This document shows positions 22,126 through 34,848 of a stretch of 64,000 nucleotides of DNA, in pieces. The position numbers and the translations under genes were made by a program. Source of the stretch: Bromus sterilis (lineage: Eukaryota; Streptophyta; Magnoliopsida; Poales; Poaceae); NCBI GenBank assembly GCA_950022295.1, contig OX465596.1, forward strand, positions 5,456,001 through 5,520,000, in the 5' to 3' direction. The notes beneath the pieces are model-generated. The model did not search any database. It was not told where the DNA came from and saw only the letters and a program-made list of their open reading frames with translations. Position 1 is the stretch's first letter. Each line of letters opens with the position of its first letter.

Positions 22126-25100
22126 AGAGGAATACCAGACCTATGTGCTTGATGCGCCTCTAGGTGCCCCACCTGCTGATGACGCTCCCGACGAAGAAAA
22201 AAATGTTTTCTTGACTCGCTAGGAGGACCACAGTTTGGTTCATTGCGACATATTGTATGGACTTGAGCCTGAACTCCGAAAGCGTTTCGAGAACAGCACT
22301 GCCTATGATACAATGCGTGAATTGAAAATGGTTTTCGATTGCCATGCTGCTATAGAGAGTTATGAAGCTTCAGAAAAGTTCTTTAGCTGCATGATGGAGG
22401 AACACAGCTCCGTTAGCGAGCATGTACTCAGAATGTCTGGGTACGCCGAGAAGCTCATAGCTCTGGGAATATCGATCCCCATTGAGCTAGGAATTCATCG
22501 TGTTCTCCAGTCTCTGCCACCAAGCTACAAGAGTTTTGTGATGAACTATAACATGCAGGGCATGAAGAAGTCTCTCCCCGAGCTTCTGTCAATGCTAAAG
22601 ACTGCAGAAGTAGAGATCAAGAAAGAACATCAAGTATTGATGGTGAATAAGACCACCAGTTTCAAGAAGAAAGGCAAGAAAGGCAAGTCCAAGGGTAACT
22701 TCAAGAAGGACGGCAAGTCTGTTGCCAGTTCTGAGAAGAAGACCAAGGCTGGCCCTAAGCCCGATATTGAGTGTTTCTACTGCAAGGGAACTGGGCCCTG
22801 GAAGCGCAACTGTCCGAAATATCTGGCGGATAAGAAGGACGGGAAGGTGAACAAAGGTATATATGATATACATGTTATTGATGTGTACCTTACTAGTAGT
22901 CGCAGTAGCGCCTGGGTATTTGATACCGGTTCAGTTGCTAACATATGTAACTCGAAGCAGGGGCTAAGGAATAGTCGACCACTTGCAAGGGATGAGGTGA
23001 CGATGCGCGTCGGCAATGGATCAAAGGTTGATGTGATCGCCGTCGGGACACTACCTCTCCATTTACCATCGGGATTAGTGATAAACCTAAATAAATGTTA
23101 TTTGGTGCCTGCGTTGAGCATGAACATTATATCTGGATCTTGTTTATTGCAAGACGGTTATTCATTTATGTTTGAGAACAATGGTTGCTCCTTTTATATG
23201 AATAATATCTTTTATGGTCATGCACCTGAGAAGAATGGTTTATTCCTTTTGAATCTTGATAGTAGTAGTACACATATTCATAATGTGAATGCAAAAAGAA
23301 TCAAGCTGAATGATGATATTGCTGCATACTTGTGGCATTGCCGTTTAGGTCATATTGGTGTAAAACGCATGAAGAAGCTCCATTCCGATGGACTACTTGA
23401 ATCACTTGATTATGAATCATTTGAGACATGTGAACCATGCCTTATAGGCAAGATGACTAGGACCCTGTTTTCCGGTTCTATGGAGCGGGCGACCGACTTA
23501 TTGGAAATAATACATACTGATGTATGCGGTCCAATGAGTGTGTCGGCACGCGGTGGATATCGTTATTTCGTGACTTTCACGGATGATTTGAGTAGATATT
23601 GATATATTTACTTGATGAAACATAAGTCTGATACATTTGAAAAGTTCAAAGAATTTCAGAGTGAAGTTGAAAATCATCGTAACAGAAAGATCAAATTTCT
23701 ACGATCCGATCGTGGAGGAGAGTATCTTAGTTACGAGTTTGGCACACATATGAAACAATGTGGAATAGTTTCACAACTCACTCCCGCCGGAACACCACAA
23801 CGTAATGGTGTTTCCGAACGTCGTAATCGAACTTTATTAGATATGGTACGATCTATGATGTCCCTTACCGATTTGCCACTATCATTTTGGGGTCATGCAC
23901 TAGAGACAGCTGCATTCACTTTAAATAGGGCACTATCAAAATCCGTTGAAACGACACCGTATGAATTATGGTTTGGCAAAAAACCTAAGCTGTCATTTCT
24001 AAAAGTTTGGGGATGTTATGTTTATGTGAAGAAACTTCAGCCTGATAAACTCGAACCCAAAGCGGAAAAATGCGTCTTCATAGGATACCCTAAATAAACA
24101 ATTGGGTATACCTTCTATCACAAATCCGAAGGCAAACTTTTCGTTGCCAAGAATGGATCCTTTTTGGAGAAGGAGTTTCTCTCAAAAGGGGTGAGTAGTA
24201 GGAAGGTAGAACTCGACGAGGTTATTGAACCTTCTCTTCATGAAACGGCGAGTGGCGCAGCACCGGAAGATGTTCCAGTGTTGACTTCACCGAGTGAAGA
24301 GGGAACTAATGATGAGGATCATGAAACTCCGAAAGAGGACACTACCGCACCTCGCAGGTCAACAAGAATACGTTCAGCTCCTGACTTTTATGGTCATTCT
24401 ATGAATGTCATGGTAGTTGAGAGCGATGACCCTGCGACCTATGATGAAGCGATGATGAGCCCAGATTCTGACAAATGGCTTGAAGCCATGCAATCCGAAA
24501 TGGGATCCATGTACGTAAATCAAGTATGGACTTTGGTAGACTTACCCAATGACCGCAAAGCCGTTGAGAACAAGTGGATCTTCAAGAAAAAGACAGACGC
24601 TGATGGTAATGTGACCGTCTATAAAGCTCGACTTGTCGCGAAAGGATTCCGACAAATTCAAGGAGTTGACTACGATGAGACTTTCTCACCGGTAGCGATG
24701 CTAAAGTCAGTTCGGATTATGTTAGCAATTGCTGCATTTTTCAATTATGAAATTTGGCAGATGGATGTCAAAACCGCATTCCTTAATGGTAACATTGAGG
24801 AAGAGTTGTATATGATACAACCCAAGGGTTTTGTTGATCCTAAAGATGTTAACAAGGTGTGCAAACTTCAGCGATCCATTTATGGATTGAAGCAAGCATC
24901 ACGAAGTTGGAATCTCCGTTTTGATGAGGTGATCAAAGGGTTTGGATTTGTCCAAACTTACGGAGAAGCTTGTATTTACAAGAAAGTGAGTGGGAGCTCT
25001 ATAGCATTTCTGATATTATATGTGGACGACATATTATTGATTGGAAATGATGTAGAACTTTTGAAAAGCGTAAAGGATTACTTGAATAGTAAGTTTTCAA

Positions 25101-26002
25101 TGAAGGACCTTGGTGAAGCTGCTTACATTTTAGGCATCAAGATCTATAGAGATAGATCGAGGCGTTTAATTGGGCTATCACAGAGTACATACCTTGACAA
25201 GATTCTGAAGAAGTTCAGAATGGATGAGAGTAAGAAAGGGTTCTTACCCATGTTACAAGGTACGAAGTTGAGTAAGACTCAAAGTCCAGCTACAGCAGAA
25301 GATAGAGAGGTGATGAATTTGAAACCCTATGCCTCAGCCATAGGCTCTATCATGTATGCTATGTTGTGTACAAGACCGGATGTGGCACATGCTATTAGTT
25401 TGACTAGCAGGTACCAATCTGATCCAGGTTTGGAACACTGGACAGCGGTTAAGAATATCTTTAAGTACTTAAGAAGAACTAAGGATATGTTTCTCGTGTA
25501 TGGTGGTGAAGAAGAGCTCGTCGCAAAGTGTTACGTCGATACTAGCTTTGACACCGATACAGATGACTCTAAGTCCCAATCTGGATACGTTTTCCTCATG
25601 AATGGAGCAACGGTGAGTTGGAGGAGCTCCAAGCAACCCGTAGTGGCGGCATCTTTATTGGAGGCAGAATATGTTGCTGCTTCAGAAGCAGCACATGAAG
25701 CGGTTTGGATGAAGGAGTTCATAACTGAACTAGGTGTGGTTCCAAGTGCTTTGGATCCAATGGTTATCTATTGTGACAACAATTGTGCCATTGCCAATGC
25801 TAGAGAACCAAGGTCTCACAAGAATTCCAAGCATATTAAGCGCCGGTTCAACTCCATCCGTGACTATGTCAAAGATGGCGATATAAAGATTTGCAAAGTA
25901 CACACGGATCTGAATGTTGCAGATCCGTTGACTAAGGCTCTCCCAAGGGCAAAACATGATCAACACCAGAACTCTATGGGTGTTAGATTCATCACAATGT
26001 AA
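22126..26002 (+). pseudogene. Copia gag-pol polyprotein, three open pieces separated by stops
   Basis: One stop lies at about 22219 in the gag N-terminal part. The first long piece (22235-23602) holds the gag UBN2-type region, a zinc knuckle reading CFYCKGTGPWKRNC in which the usual His is Pro, a protease motif FDTGS, and the integrase HHCC zinc site (LWHCRLGHIG ... CEPC). A TGA at 23600-23602 replaces an expected Gly codon just after the TDDLSRY motif. The second piece (to 24097) carries the rest of the integrase core (SDRGGEY) and ends in a TAA at the usual GYPKE position. The third piece (24164-26002) carries reverse transcriptase (QMDVKTAFLNG, YVDDILLIG) and RNase H (EAEYVAASEA). The remaining frame is largely open, so inactivation is fairly recent compared with the host element. 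Confidence 0.88.
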
Positions 26003-26035
26003 TCTAGATTATTGACTCTAGTTCAATTGGGAGAC

Positions 26036-27669
26036 TGAAGAGAATATGCCCGAGAGGCAATAATAAAATGGTTATTATCTTATTCCTTATTTATAATAGA
26101 TGTTTATTTCTCATGCTATAATTGTATTAATCGGAAACGTTAATACATGTGTGTTTAATAAACAAGGTATAGGTTCCTAGTTATGCCTCTCAATATACTA
26201 GCTTGTTGATTAACGGATGATCAAGGTTTCCTGATCATGAACATTGGATGTTGTTAATAACAAGGTCGTATGATTAGAAGAATGATGTGATGAACATACA
26301 CCCACAATAGGTATAACAATACGATCATGTCATCAAGTTTATATTGTTATATCAAACTCATACGAAGTAACTCTAATCCTTAGACCATGAGATCACGTAA
26401 ATCACTAACACCGGAAGAGTACTTTGATTCCATCAAACATCACACCGTGACAGGGTGACTATAAAGGTGTAGTTGGGTACTCGGAAAGTGTTAGTTGAGG
26501 CTCGGGGATCAAGAGTGGGATTTGTCCATCCTGATGACGGAGAGATATACTCTGGGCCCACTCGGTGATATCGCATCGACATTGCTTGCAAGCACGTGAC
26601 TGGCTCACGAGGATGTTATATCACGAAACGAGAAAAGAGTACTTGTTGGTAACGAGATCGAACTAAGGTATGGTTGATACCGATGATCGGATCTCGGACG
26701 AGTAAAAATATCGCGAGACAAAAGGAATTGGTTACGACGTTGAAGGTTCACACGATCACTAGTTCATCGTTGAATAGATGGGAGTCATTATGGATCTCCA
26801 GATCCCGCTGTTGATTATTGATCGGAGAAATGTCTCGGTCATGTCTATCTTGTTCACGAACCGTAGGGTGACACACTTAAGGTTTGTTGACGCTTTTTGA
26901 ATGGATACGGAACGCCGGAGAAAATATTGGACAACACTGAAATTGTTTCAGGATATCTGAATAGTTCAGGGGGTTAAATGTTAATGTTTGTTGATTACAA
27001 GAATTAACAAATATTAAATCTCAAATAAAAGAATTAAAAATGTTTTATTCATTTATGGGAGATAAACTCTTGGGATTTATGAGTGGAAGTTTTCTACCAA
27101 ATTAAGAGGAGGTATTAAATGAGTTTAAGAGGGAGTTACCTCTCCCATGAAGAGGGGAGTAATGGGGGCGCCATTCCTCCCTTGGGGCTGCCCCCTCTCC
27201 TATAAAAGGAGGAGGTGGAGACCTCCTCTCCACTAGCTCATTCCCTCTCCTTCTCGCATGTCCTTTGGTTGACATCTTCCTCTCCTTGCTTGTCCTCTAC
27301 TCGAGCACGTGCTTAGGCGAAGCCCTGCTGAGTTTTTCTCTCCACCTCCACCACCATGTCGTAGTGCTGTTGGAGTTCCCGACGATCCACTACTTCCGCT
27401 GCCCAACTGGAGCAAGGGACGGAGGTCGTCATCAAGCTGTACGTGTGACCGACTACGGAAGCGTTGCCTCTTGCAACGTTCTTCATCACGATCTTGAGAT
27501 CGGCAAGTGAACGTCAACATCACCCACGAGAATTGTTCTCGTTGAACACTTTCGGTCTTTGAGGGTGAGTCCTTCTCAAACCGTTACAAGTTATCTCCTA
27601 GATATGATCTTGGCAGTTTTGTTGCATTCCGTAGGAAATTTTTTGTTTTTCCTTGTTGCGATCCCATCA
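26036..27669 (+). mobile_element. 3' LTR of the plus-strand Copia element
   Basis: The LTR follows a purine-rich tract (TTGGGAGAC, about 26027-26035) and begins TGAAGAGAATATGCCCGAG, a diverged form of the usual TGTTGGAAATATGCCC start; it ends CCCATCA at 27669. The length is 1634 bp, in the range of Angela/WIS LTRs. A TATA-like CCTATAAAAGGAGG at about 27198 marks the probable promoter. Differences at the first bases suggest mutation at the LTR tip. Confidence 0.75.
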
Positions 27670-30600
27670 ATAACCTTAACAAAGTAGCACTTATATGATT
27701 TGGTGTTTTGAGCATGTCAAACATACGTCTCATATACCCAAATTTTAAGAAAAGACAGTATGGTTTTAACACTTCCATACCATATCTAATATGATGTCAT
27801 TTCAACAGATTTGATGGTGCTCTTTTCAGTGTAAAAGCTGTAGTCAGTAACGCATAACTTTAATAAGTATAATGGCAATTTGATAAACGTCATGTTTGAT
27901 CTTACCGTGTCATACATGGCTTGATTATGTCTCTCGAACACTTTACTCATAGTGGTATTTCGAGAGGCACAAGTTATGACACTTCTTCACAACTCATCAG
28001 ACGTTCGCTAAACTTGTAACTCAAATATTACTTTCTACAATCTAATTTGCAGAAGCTTTATTTTCTCATTACAATGAATTTCTATTTCACTCTAAAATTC
28101 CTTGAATATTTCAAAGATTTCAGACGTATGTCTCTATTGAACAGATATCCACATATCTACTTCAACTCATGAGTGAAGATAGGGAATCCACTGCACACAA
28201 CTACACTTATTTGACTACACATCATCATATTTGATCACCAATGGTTTAGTTGCCCGTTCATGTATGGCCTATCAACGGTGTTTTAGTCACATTACTTCGA
28301 GACAAAGATCGCAAGCGTCAAGTGATTCCTAATCATATGACTCGAAAGTCCATCACTTATGGAAATTCTTCATGCATGTTATGTCACTTGTGATAAACGG
28401 CAGTGCCACATCTATGTGGTATTTCTGTCAGTCTTGCAACGTTTAGCGTCAGTGTTATGGATGTTTAGTATTATTATCAAGATTCATAACATACAACCTA
28501 TTCATAATGGAAGTATGGCCTTTACGTTATTCATAGCTTTGAACAACTCTCTTGCAACAAACATGATTCAAAATGATGTTTTGCAACAAGGCTAAAGTGT
28601 AGTAACAATTTACTCAACTCTAAAATGAATTATGAAGATAATCATAGAGTCAACACACGGTATAGTAAACCTTTTACCGTGTTCCCGAGCGTGTCAAAAA
28701 CTCATCATTAGCTAGTCATAAAAGCCATAGTATTTCTTGCATCGAGTTGCAACAATATGCAATCGATGTGATATTCCAGTGATCAACAGTTTAATCACAA
28801 TATACAGAATCCACAATTAACTGCGTAATCATGATTCCCAAGAATTATTTCTCTTGACCAGCAATGAATTCATCTATAACTTCGTATGACTTTTATTTCT
28901 GAGCTGGATATTCCAGTCTTCTTTCGTTTTGCCTTTATACGTATCATAGTTCTATTTCCAATGTCACTCCTACTCACAGAAAATCACACATGATCAAGGG
29001 TGGCGCAGGCCATGGACTTTCCGGCGTGTAAGTCTTACTAACACCCTATGGAACTTCCTTTCCCTTAATCCTCATCATCACATGCTCAGTGTTCTTCTGG
29101 ATCCCACACTTATCAGTTTCGTTAAGAGCACAGTGAATATTTTCACTAATGCTTACAATCATACATTGTACTAGATATCTTATATCCAACATTAATTGTC
29201 TTACCACTGAAAACAATTTTTCAGTTCCATGAATATAACATAACTATCCCAAAATTTTCGAAGTTCGGGTTTCATGGTGGTGAAGACAATGCACTTAGCT
29301 GTGGTGGAATTCTAGCATTTTGGATTATGGACGTAAGTCACATCATCCATAGTATCAGCGGGAGAGCATCAAAAATTTGCGATAGGACATGGTCCTTCTC
29401 GGCACTATTGAGGATAGTCCTCACAATACGGTACCAATCGTAAAGTTTTTACCAGATAATACAGTTAATCAAAATCAATTGGGAAGGTGGTAATGCGAGC
29501 CATTATTCTACAACGATAATGCAAATACTAAGACTTTGTTCATAATTAAGTTGCACTTGTGATTAATCAATTTAATTACTAAGTTCGCTCCCACTCAGAT
29601 CAATATCTCTCGTAATTGATGCTGGAGTGATTCAAGATCCAACCCAATCGTCCGTCATTGATGTGACATCACTGATGACTTAGACTGGATCGGTAGGCCA
29701 ACTTTCCAATCACGCCAAAGGTGATTCTTGTTCATCTTTCGACGGGCGTGTTCCGGTAGCAAACTTTTATCCAAACCGTCAAGACAACCAAGTGTAATTG
29801 CAGTGTGTTCTTAACACACCCGCCTTTTATGCGTCACACCGTGTGCACCCATGTGACATGACCTGCTCCGGTGTGAAACATAGTATAGACGGTGCTACAG
29901 TTGGAAGAACACTATCAACTTGATATTGTTTTGCGAGAGATCACCCTAATAAAACACGACTACCGCGCATCAAACAAGGGTGCATCAAAGGGATAAACAT
30001 CACAGGCAGTTCATAGAATTATGTGATATAGTATAGCCCTTTGCTTTGTGAAGTCTTCATTGTCTTCACGTCGTCGTGGTTGAAGTCACCGTGTCCACCA
30101 ACTTTGTCCTTGGCGCCGGGAACATCACCACGGCTTCTGGCATGTGCGTCGGGGTCCACCTCCGCATCGTAGATCATCACCTTGCATCTATCTATTGCTT
30201 TGCCTCGAGCTAATAAACAGTTCTGGCACGCATGCCATAATTAATTGACAATCATATGACTCCAGTCATCATGCCGTACCACGACACGCAGGCCGCGAAT
30301 AAATATTACATAACATATAGCATCTCATACAAACACATTGCAAATCTTGAAGGCTATACCACATCACATGCATACTCTGCAAAAACGAGTTAGATCGCCA
30401 TCTACACGGGTTGTTGCAACTTTTATCGTGGTTGTTAAGCAGGTTTACAAAGCAAAAGAGAAACCCTAGATAAAACAAAACACGATACTTCTTTTGTTGC
30501 TAGTTTAACATACGGGGTGCGTGCAGCAACTAATGCCACAAGCCAAACTTCGTTAAACGCGTGACCCCCGTGTGGATTTGAGTTCATAAAATCCACAAGC

Positions 30601-30860
30601 TCCTCCATGTTAAATCTTCTATTGCGAGATTAAGATGAGATCCAAGGAGTTTGATGTAGACCATGATCAAGGCAACCAGCATACTGAAAGCAGCATAGAG
30701 GGATCGATGGAAAACTCAATCCTTGTAGCAAAACCTCAACTTGCCATCAAGCATAGAAAAAATCACATGACAGGGAAGCAACAAGAAAATCAATGCCTCA
30801 TATCACACATATGATCTAGACCTAAACATGCATCTAATCAAGGATCGCTCATGATACCAC
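27670..30860 (-). mobile_element. Old minus-strand Copia element, 5' half (leader, gag, protease, integrase), decayed
   Basis: Just right of the inserted element the minus strand reads integrase core pieces: RHNQAMYDTVRSNMTF at about 27910-27940, and KTILSFLKIWVYETYV then KCYFV at about 27675-27770. These are the counterpart of NRTLLDMVRSMMSF and LSFLKVWGC in the plus-strand element. Farther right (28000-30840) should lie protease, gag and leader, heavily mutated; I could not confirm motifs there. The segment ends at the primer-binding site and 5' LTR at 30861. It joins 20617-22125 as one element once the inserted copy is removed. Confidence 0.7.
30847..30859 (-). other. Primer-binding site for initiator methionine tRNA
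   Basis: The minus strand just after the LTR end reads GTGGTATCATGAGC. Plant Copia elements use TGGTATCAGAGC, complementary to the 3' end of tRNA-iMet; this copy has a small insertion or change after TGGTATCA. It proves that the LTR at 30861-32923 is the 5' LTR of a minus-strand element. Confidence 0.8.
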
Positions 30861-32923
30861 TGTTGGGAAACGTAGTAGAAAAAAAAAAATCGGCCTACGA
30901 AACAAGAACCCAAGATCATCCAAGAAGATTGCATACAAGGTTTTAGGTCATGGCTCACCAACCGATGTAGCGGAAGTAGAGTTGGTGAAGACCGTTGGTG
31001 CAGATCCCCGCAGCTAGGAATTTCAATGACCTCCCAACCGCGAGGATACCGATCCCGCGTACCGTTCCACGATCCGTTGCGCGATCTGTCCCACGAACCG
31101 TCCCGATCAAGTCCCACGAACAAGTCCCTCGAACATGATCTCCGAGGAAGAAGAAGGACCTCGAAGAAGGATCAAAGGTATGATCCCTCTACCGGTATCC
31201 ACACATCCCGATGTAGCAATCCAGCAGCGCTCCGCCATCCAGAGTAGAACGCCACCGAGAGAAACTAGAGGGAGAAGAGCCTAGCGGCGTCCGGACTAGA
31301 ACGATCTAGCCCGAAGAGAATTAGAGGCGCGTGGGATTTAGCTGGGGCAGCCTTGGGGCTTTTCTAGTGTCTCTTTGGGGCTACCCCTACCCACGAATAT
31401 ATAGGTGGAAGCCTGGGGTCGCAACTTGGGCGAGGGTTCTCCCCAAAGTCGGTTTTGGCCACCAGGAGGAGTCCAACACGGATTCCCCGCCGAAACGCCG
31501 CGGACCCCAGCGTCCTGGTCCAAAACGCCAGGGACCCTGGCGTCTGGGCCTTGGACTCAAGGAAAGTCATTTTCCTTCCGAGTTACGACCTTGTGGACCT
31601 TCCTACTTGGTCTAACGTCGGTTTCCGCGGTTTGGAGAGTTCCTTAACCCTCCGGATACTTCCATAAGCTCCCGGAAACCTTACGAAACCTCCCGGAACA
31701 TTTCCGGAAGTCCCGGAACAATTTTCCCGATGTTCCGTAACCTTTCCACAACTATTACCGAATGTTGCAAAACCTTCCGAGACTATCACGGATGTCTTGT
31801 TACCACTTCAAGACTCTTCTTGAATATTCTGGAATCATCCGAGACCTTTCAGGAATATTCCGAAACCATTCGGTACCACCTAGAACACTTCTAGTGCTAC
31901 CCGGAAACACTTCCGGTTCCACCCGAAACAATTCCGGTACCCTTTCTCTTTTCATCTCCTAGTTCTCTAACAGATTACTACTCGTTAAGTGTGTGACCCA
32001 ATAGGTTCGGTATAATGCGGACATGACTCAGAACATCTTCCGGACATAGGTCAACAGCCTTTTGTCAATAGCCAATAATCAACAGCGGAGCCATGGACAC
32101 CCATGTTGACCCCCGCACATACACGAATAAACTTCGAGTGAACCTTTATGTTTAGTCATGTACCATTCCCTTTGCTTCGTGATATATGACAAAGTTAGAG
32201 GAGAGATGTTTGGCACCCATGTGTAACAACTTCTTGAACACAAGCCACTCGTTATCCTCTTTGCTCGTTTATCTCTATTTCTCGTTATTGTATTCCGGTA
32301 TCCCCGTGATTAAATCACAATGCGTCTGGCCAGACTAGAATGGATACCGTCATACCGAGTGGGCCCAAAGTCAATATCTCTTCATCGTGAAGGAGCAAAT
32401 CTCATTCTTGAACTATCACAGGCACTAGCCACACCATCTGACATACCCAGAACTTATTTTACTACTTCCCATTTACATGAGGATTCATCTAAGAACCAAA
32501 GCATGTCTTCCTGTGTGAAGCAACTCGATACTCTCATGGTCTAAGGAATTACGTATATGATAACATTTCATGATATGACTTATAACGTAGTTACGATGTG
32601 ATCTCTAAGTATATCATTCAATATTGGGGTCGGTTCAACATCATTGTTCTGCTAACAATATGTTCCCATTGCTACTGACATCCTTGTTACAAGAACAATG
32701 TCCATGATTAAGAAAACGTAATCATCAGTCAGCACATGAGCTGGTCTTAGAGGCTAAACCAGGAACTCTTGGTGTTTACATTTCCACACATGCAAATGAG
32801 TTTTCTTCTGAATCTCACAGTCAGGGTCATTGCAATTATAGCATAGAAATATAAACATTAATTACAAACGTGGAAATATATATAATAACATTTTATTATT
32901 GCCTCTAGGGCATATTTCCAACA
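30861..32923 (-). mobile_element. 5' LTR of the old minus-strand Copia element
   Basis: This 2063-bp LTR has the same TGTTGG...CCAACA termini as the solo LTR at 17749-19669. On its left is the tRNA-iMet primer-binding site; on its right are CACGT (32924-32928) and the same host sequence that follows the solo LTR. It carries a 144-bp stretch (32533-32676) missing from the solo copy. Substitutions between the two copies are few, so the duplication is younger than the decay of the internal domain would suggest for the insertion itself. Confidence 0.88.
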
Positions 32924-33849
32924 CACGTCGCCACAGCCAGCACCAGCTCGCACCCCCAAAACCAGCCGCCAAGCCGCGCCATCGAAGCCTGCGTCCCCTG
33001 CCGGCCAGATCTAGCCGTCGCATCGCAGGGACGTTCCACCACCACCTCCACCACGCCGTCGCGACCCCTACGAGGCGCAAGGGAGCGACATGCGATCAAT
33101 GTTGCCCGCAGCCCCCGACGAAGGATGAGCTGGCGGCGACAGATCCAGCCGGATCCGACCGTGGTCGCCCCACGCGACACCCCTGAACGTGCAGTTGGAC
33201 GTCACCGGCAGCTCCGGTGAGCCACCACGACGCGGGGCCCGCCGTCCCGCAACTGGCGCAACCAAATCGGTCGTCGCCGCCACGGGAGCCCTTGCCCGCA
33301 GCCAGGCACACGGAGCCCTCCACGCCGTCGCGAACAACCTGCAGCCACTCCCCCCCCCCCCCCCCCGCCAGCACCGCGCCGCCGCCCGAGGAGCCGACCC
33401 GCGTTGCCCCCACCGCGCGTGGAGGAGAGGATGACCCCGCCGCCGCCCACGCCGAATGGGCTTTGCCCGACGGCGCGCACCGCCGACGGCGAGGGGAGGA
33501 GCGGGAGGAGGGAGGAGCTGGACGGGGCGCAAGGGTTGCCGCTCACGAGAGCAGCAGGGGCGGCCCGCTCTGTGTTTCTTTTTCAGTATCTGATGGATTC
33601 TTCGAATTAGTTCCACAGACAGTTTCATTTATATTTCACCAATATTAGTTCCGTAGACAGTAGGAAGCGGATTCACAAATAAGCAGTTTCACACATTGAG
33701 ATAGATTGAGTGAAATAAGCGGTTTAAAATATCTAATTTAAACGTCTTTAAAACGTATTTGAGATTGAGATTGATCTAAAGGTCTTGGTTAGGGAGGTGA
33801 ATTATATACAAAGTAAAAAAGATTGTTTACAAGATATGAATGATTTAAA
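32924..33849. repeat. Host segment, second copy of the duplicated block
   Basis: The segment begins with the target duplication CACGT and runs parallel to 19670-20616, with a poly-C run near 33350, up to TGATTTAAA at 33841-33849. Beyond this the sequence continues into the upstream region of the second thaumatin-kinase, so this copy has the original right flank. Open frames on both strands are GC-rich artefacts. Confidence 0.8.
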
Positions 33850-34385
33850 TTAGCAAATGTTGAATAAAAGTATGGATTTGTTGTGGGTAAGAGAAGAGAG
33901 AGTGAATCTATTCTATTCCTGCCATGCATGCATGTGGAGGAGAAAGATATAAAGAGGACACACATGGAATTGCACTACGGCCAAGTTGCAAATAAACTGG
34001 CTTTGGTTCAAGCCGGTCCATGGAAAATGAGAAAGCTTGGGCGTGACCCCGTAGACCGTAGTTGACGCGTTGACGGACGGCGCATGCACGGTGGTCGATA
34101 TATTCCACTATTCCAGTCAAGCAAGGTGTACGTTCCTTCCACGCACCTGCCGCTGCCATGCAACTTGTTTTTGATGTCGACTCCTCCTCACCGTGAGTCT
34201 AATTTGAAAAATGATACAGTACTATATTATGGGACAAAGGTATATAGTATATGCATGCACCTGAATACCTGATCGACCTGCCTCAGCAATGTGAGATAGA
34301 CATTGTAAAAGTTACAGCTAGAGCTTTCAAGTGCACATATAATCTAGTGTATACACTTTCTGCGACTATTAATACATTTGTCATA

Positions 34386-34508
34386 CTTCCTCTGATCCAT
34401 ATTAATGGACTTAAGTTTGTCTAGATACATATTCATCTAGTCTAAATACTTAACTAAATACATATGAATCTAGACAAAGTTAAGTCCATTAATATGGATC
34501 GAAAATAA
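34386..34508. mobile_element. Stowaway-like MITE, 123 bp
   Basis: The ends are CTTCCTCTGATCCATATTAA and, in inverse, TTATTTTCGATCCATATTAA. The left end resembles the Stowaway CTCCCTCCGTCCC type. The element is flanked by TA on both sides (34384-34385 and 34509-34510). Inverted similarity continues through TTAATGGACTTAA and TGTCTAGAT toward the centre, so the whole element can fold into one hairpin. It is non-coding. Confidence 0.8.
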
Positions 34509-34813
34509 TACTATTTTCTAGCATAACAATCTGTAAAAAATAATTGCACGTATAAATACTCGAGTTATTATTAACACAGTTATCACAGAAAAAGAGTAGT
34601 TCTGCCACTAAAAAAAACACGTTCATAGTAGTGTGAAAAAAACACTAGACGAATTCTTTCATATAGGGCGGCAAATGTTATTTTTTCTCTTGAAAATGTA
34701 TAATTGTGCAGAGCTTCATCTCTCTTGGTATATTTGCTGGCATTCGGAAGCATGGTCTACATCCCAAGGACAAGGAGCCATCCAAAACGCTGCTCTGCAT
34801 TTTGGCACCCTTA

Positions 34814-34848
34814 GTTGACTGACTGAATGATTAGGACAGTCAGTCAAC
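34814..34848. repeat. Perfect 12-bp inverted repeat with 11-bp loop
   Basis: GTTGACTGACTG (34814-34825) is followed, after 11 bases, by CAGTCAGTCAAC (34837-34848). Each arm contains a TTGAC W-box core in opposite orientation. It lies about 120 bp before the thaumatin-kinase start codon. It may be a protein-binding palindrome or the trace of a small element. Confidence 0.6.

Larger units (their letters stand above)
22126..27669 (+). mobile_element. 5'-truncated Copia retrotransposon inserted into the older element
   Basis: The order on the plus strand is partial gag, protease, integrase, reverse transcriptase, RNase H, then a 3' LTR (26036-27669). There is no 5' LTR, primer-binding site or gag start: gag sequence begins directly at about 22126, next to minus-strand Copia sequence. 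The element splits the older element between the integrase and reverse-transcriptase regions. No clear target duplication remains, so a deletion probably removed the 5' end together with flanking sequence. Polyprotein order identifies it as Ty1/Copia, and wording of the LTR start suggests the Angela/WIS/BARE group. Confidence 0.85.

Noticed and set aside
17749..32923. Reading 17749-32923 as one intact minus-strand Copia with two LTRs
   Set aside because: The left LTR is followed by the target duplication and host DNA, not by a polypurine tract and internal region, so it is a solo LTR and not the 3' LTR of the surviving internal domain.
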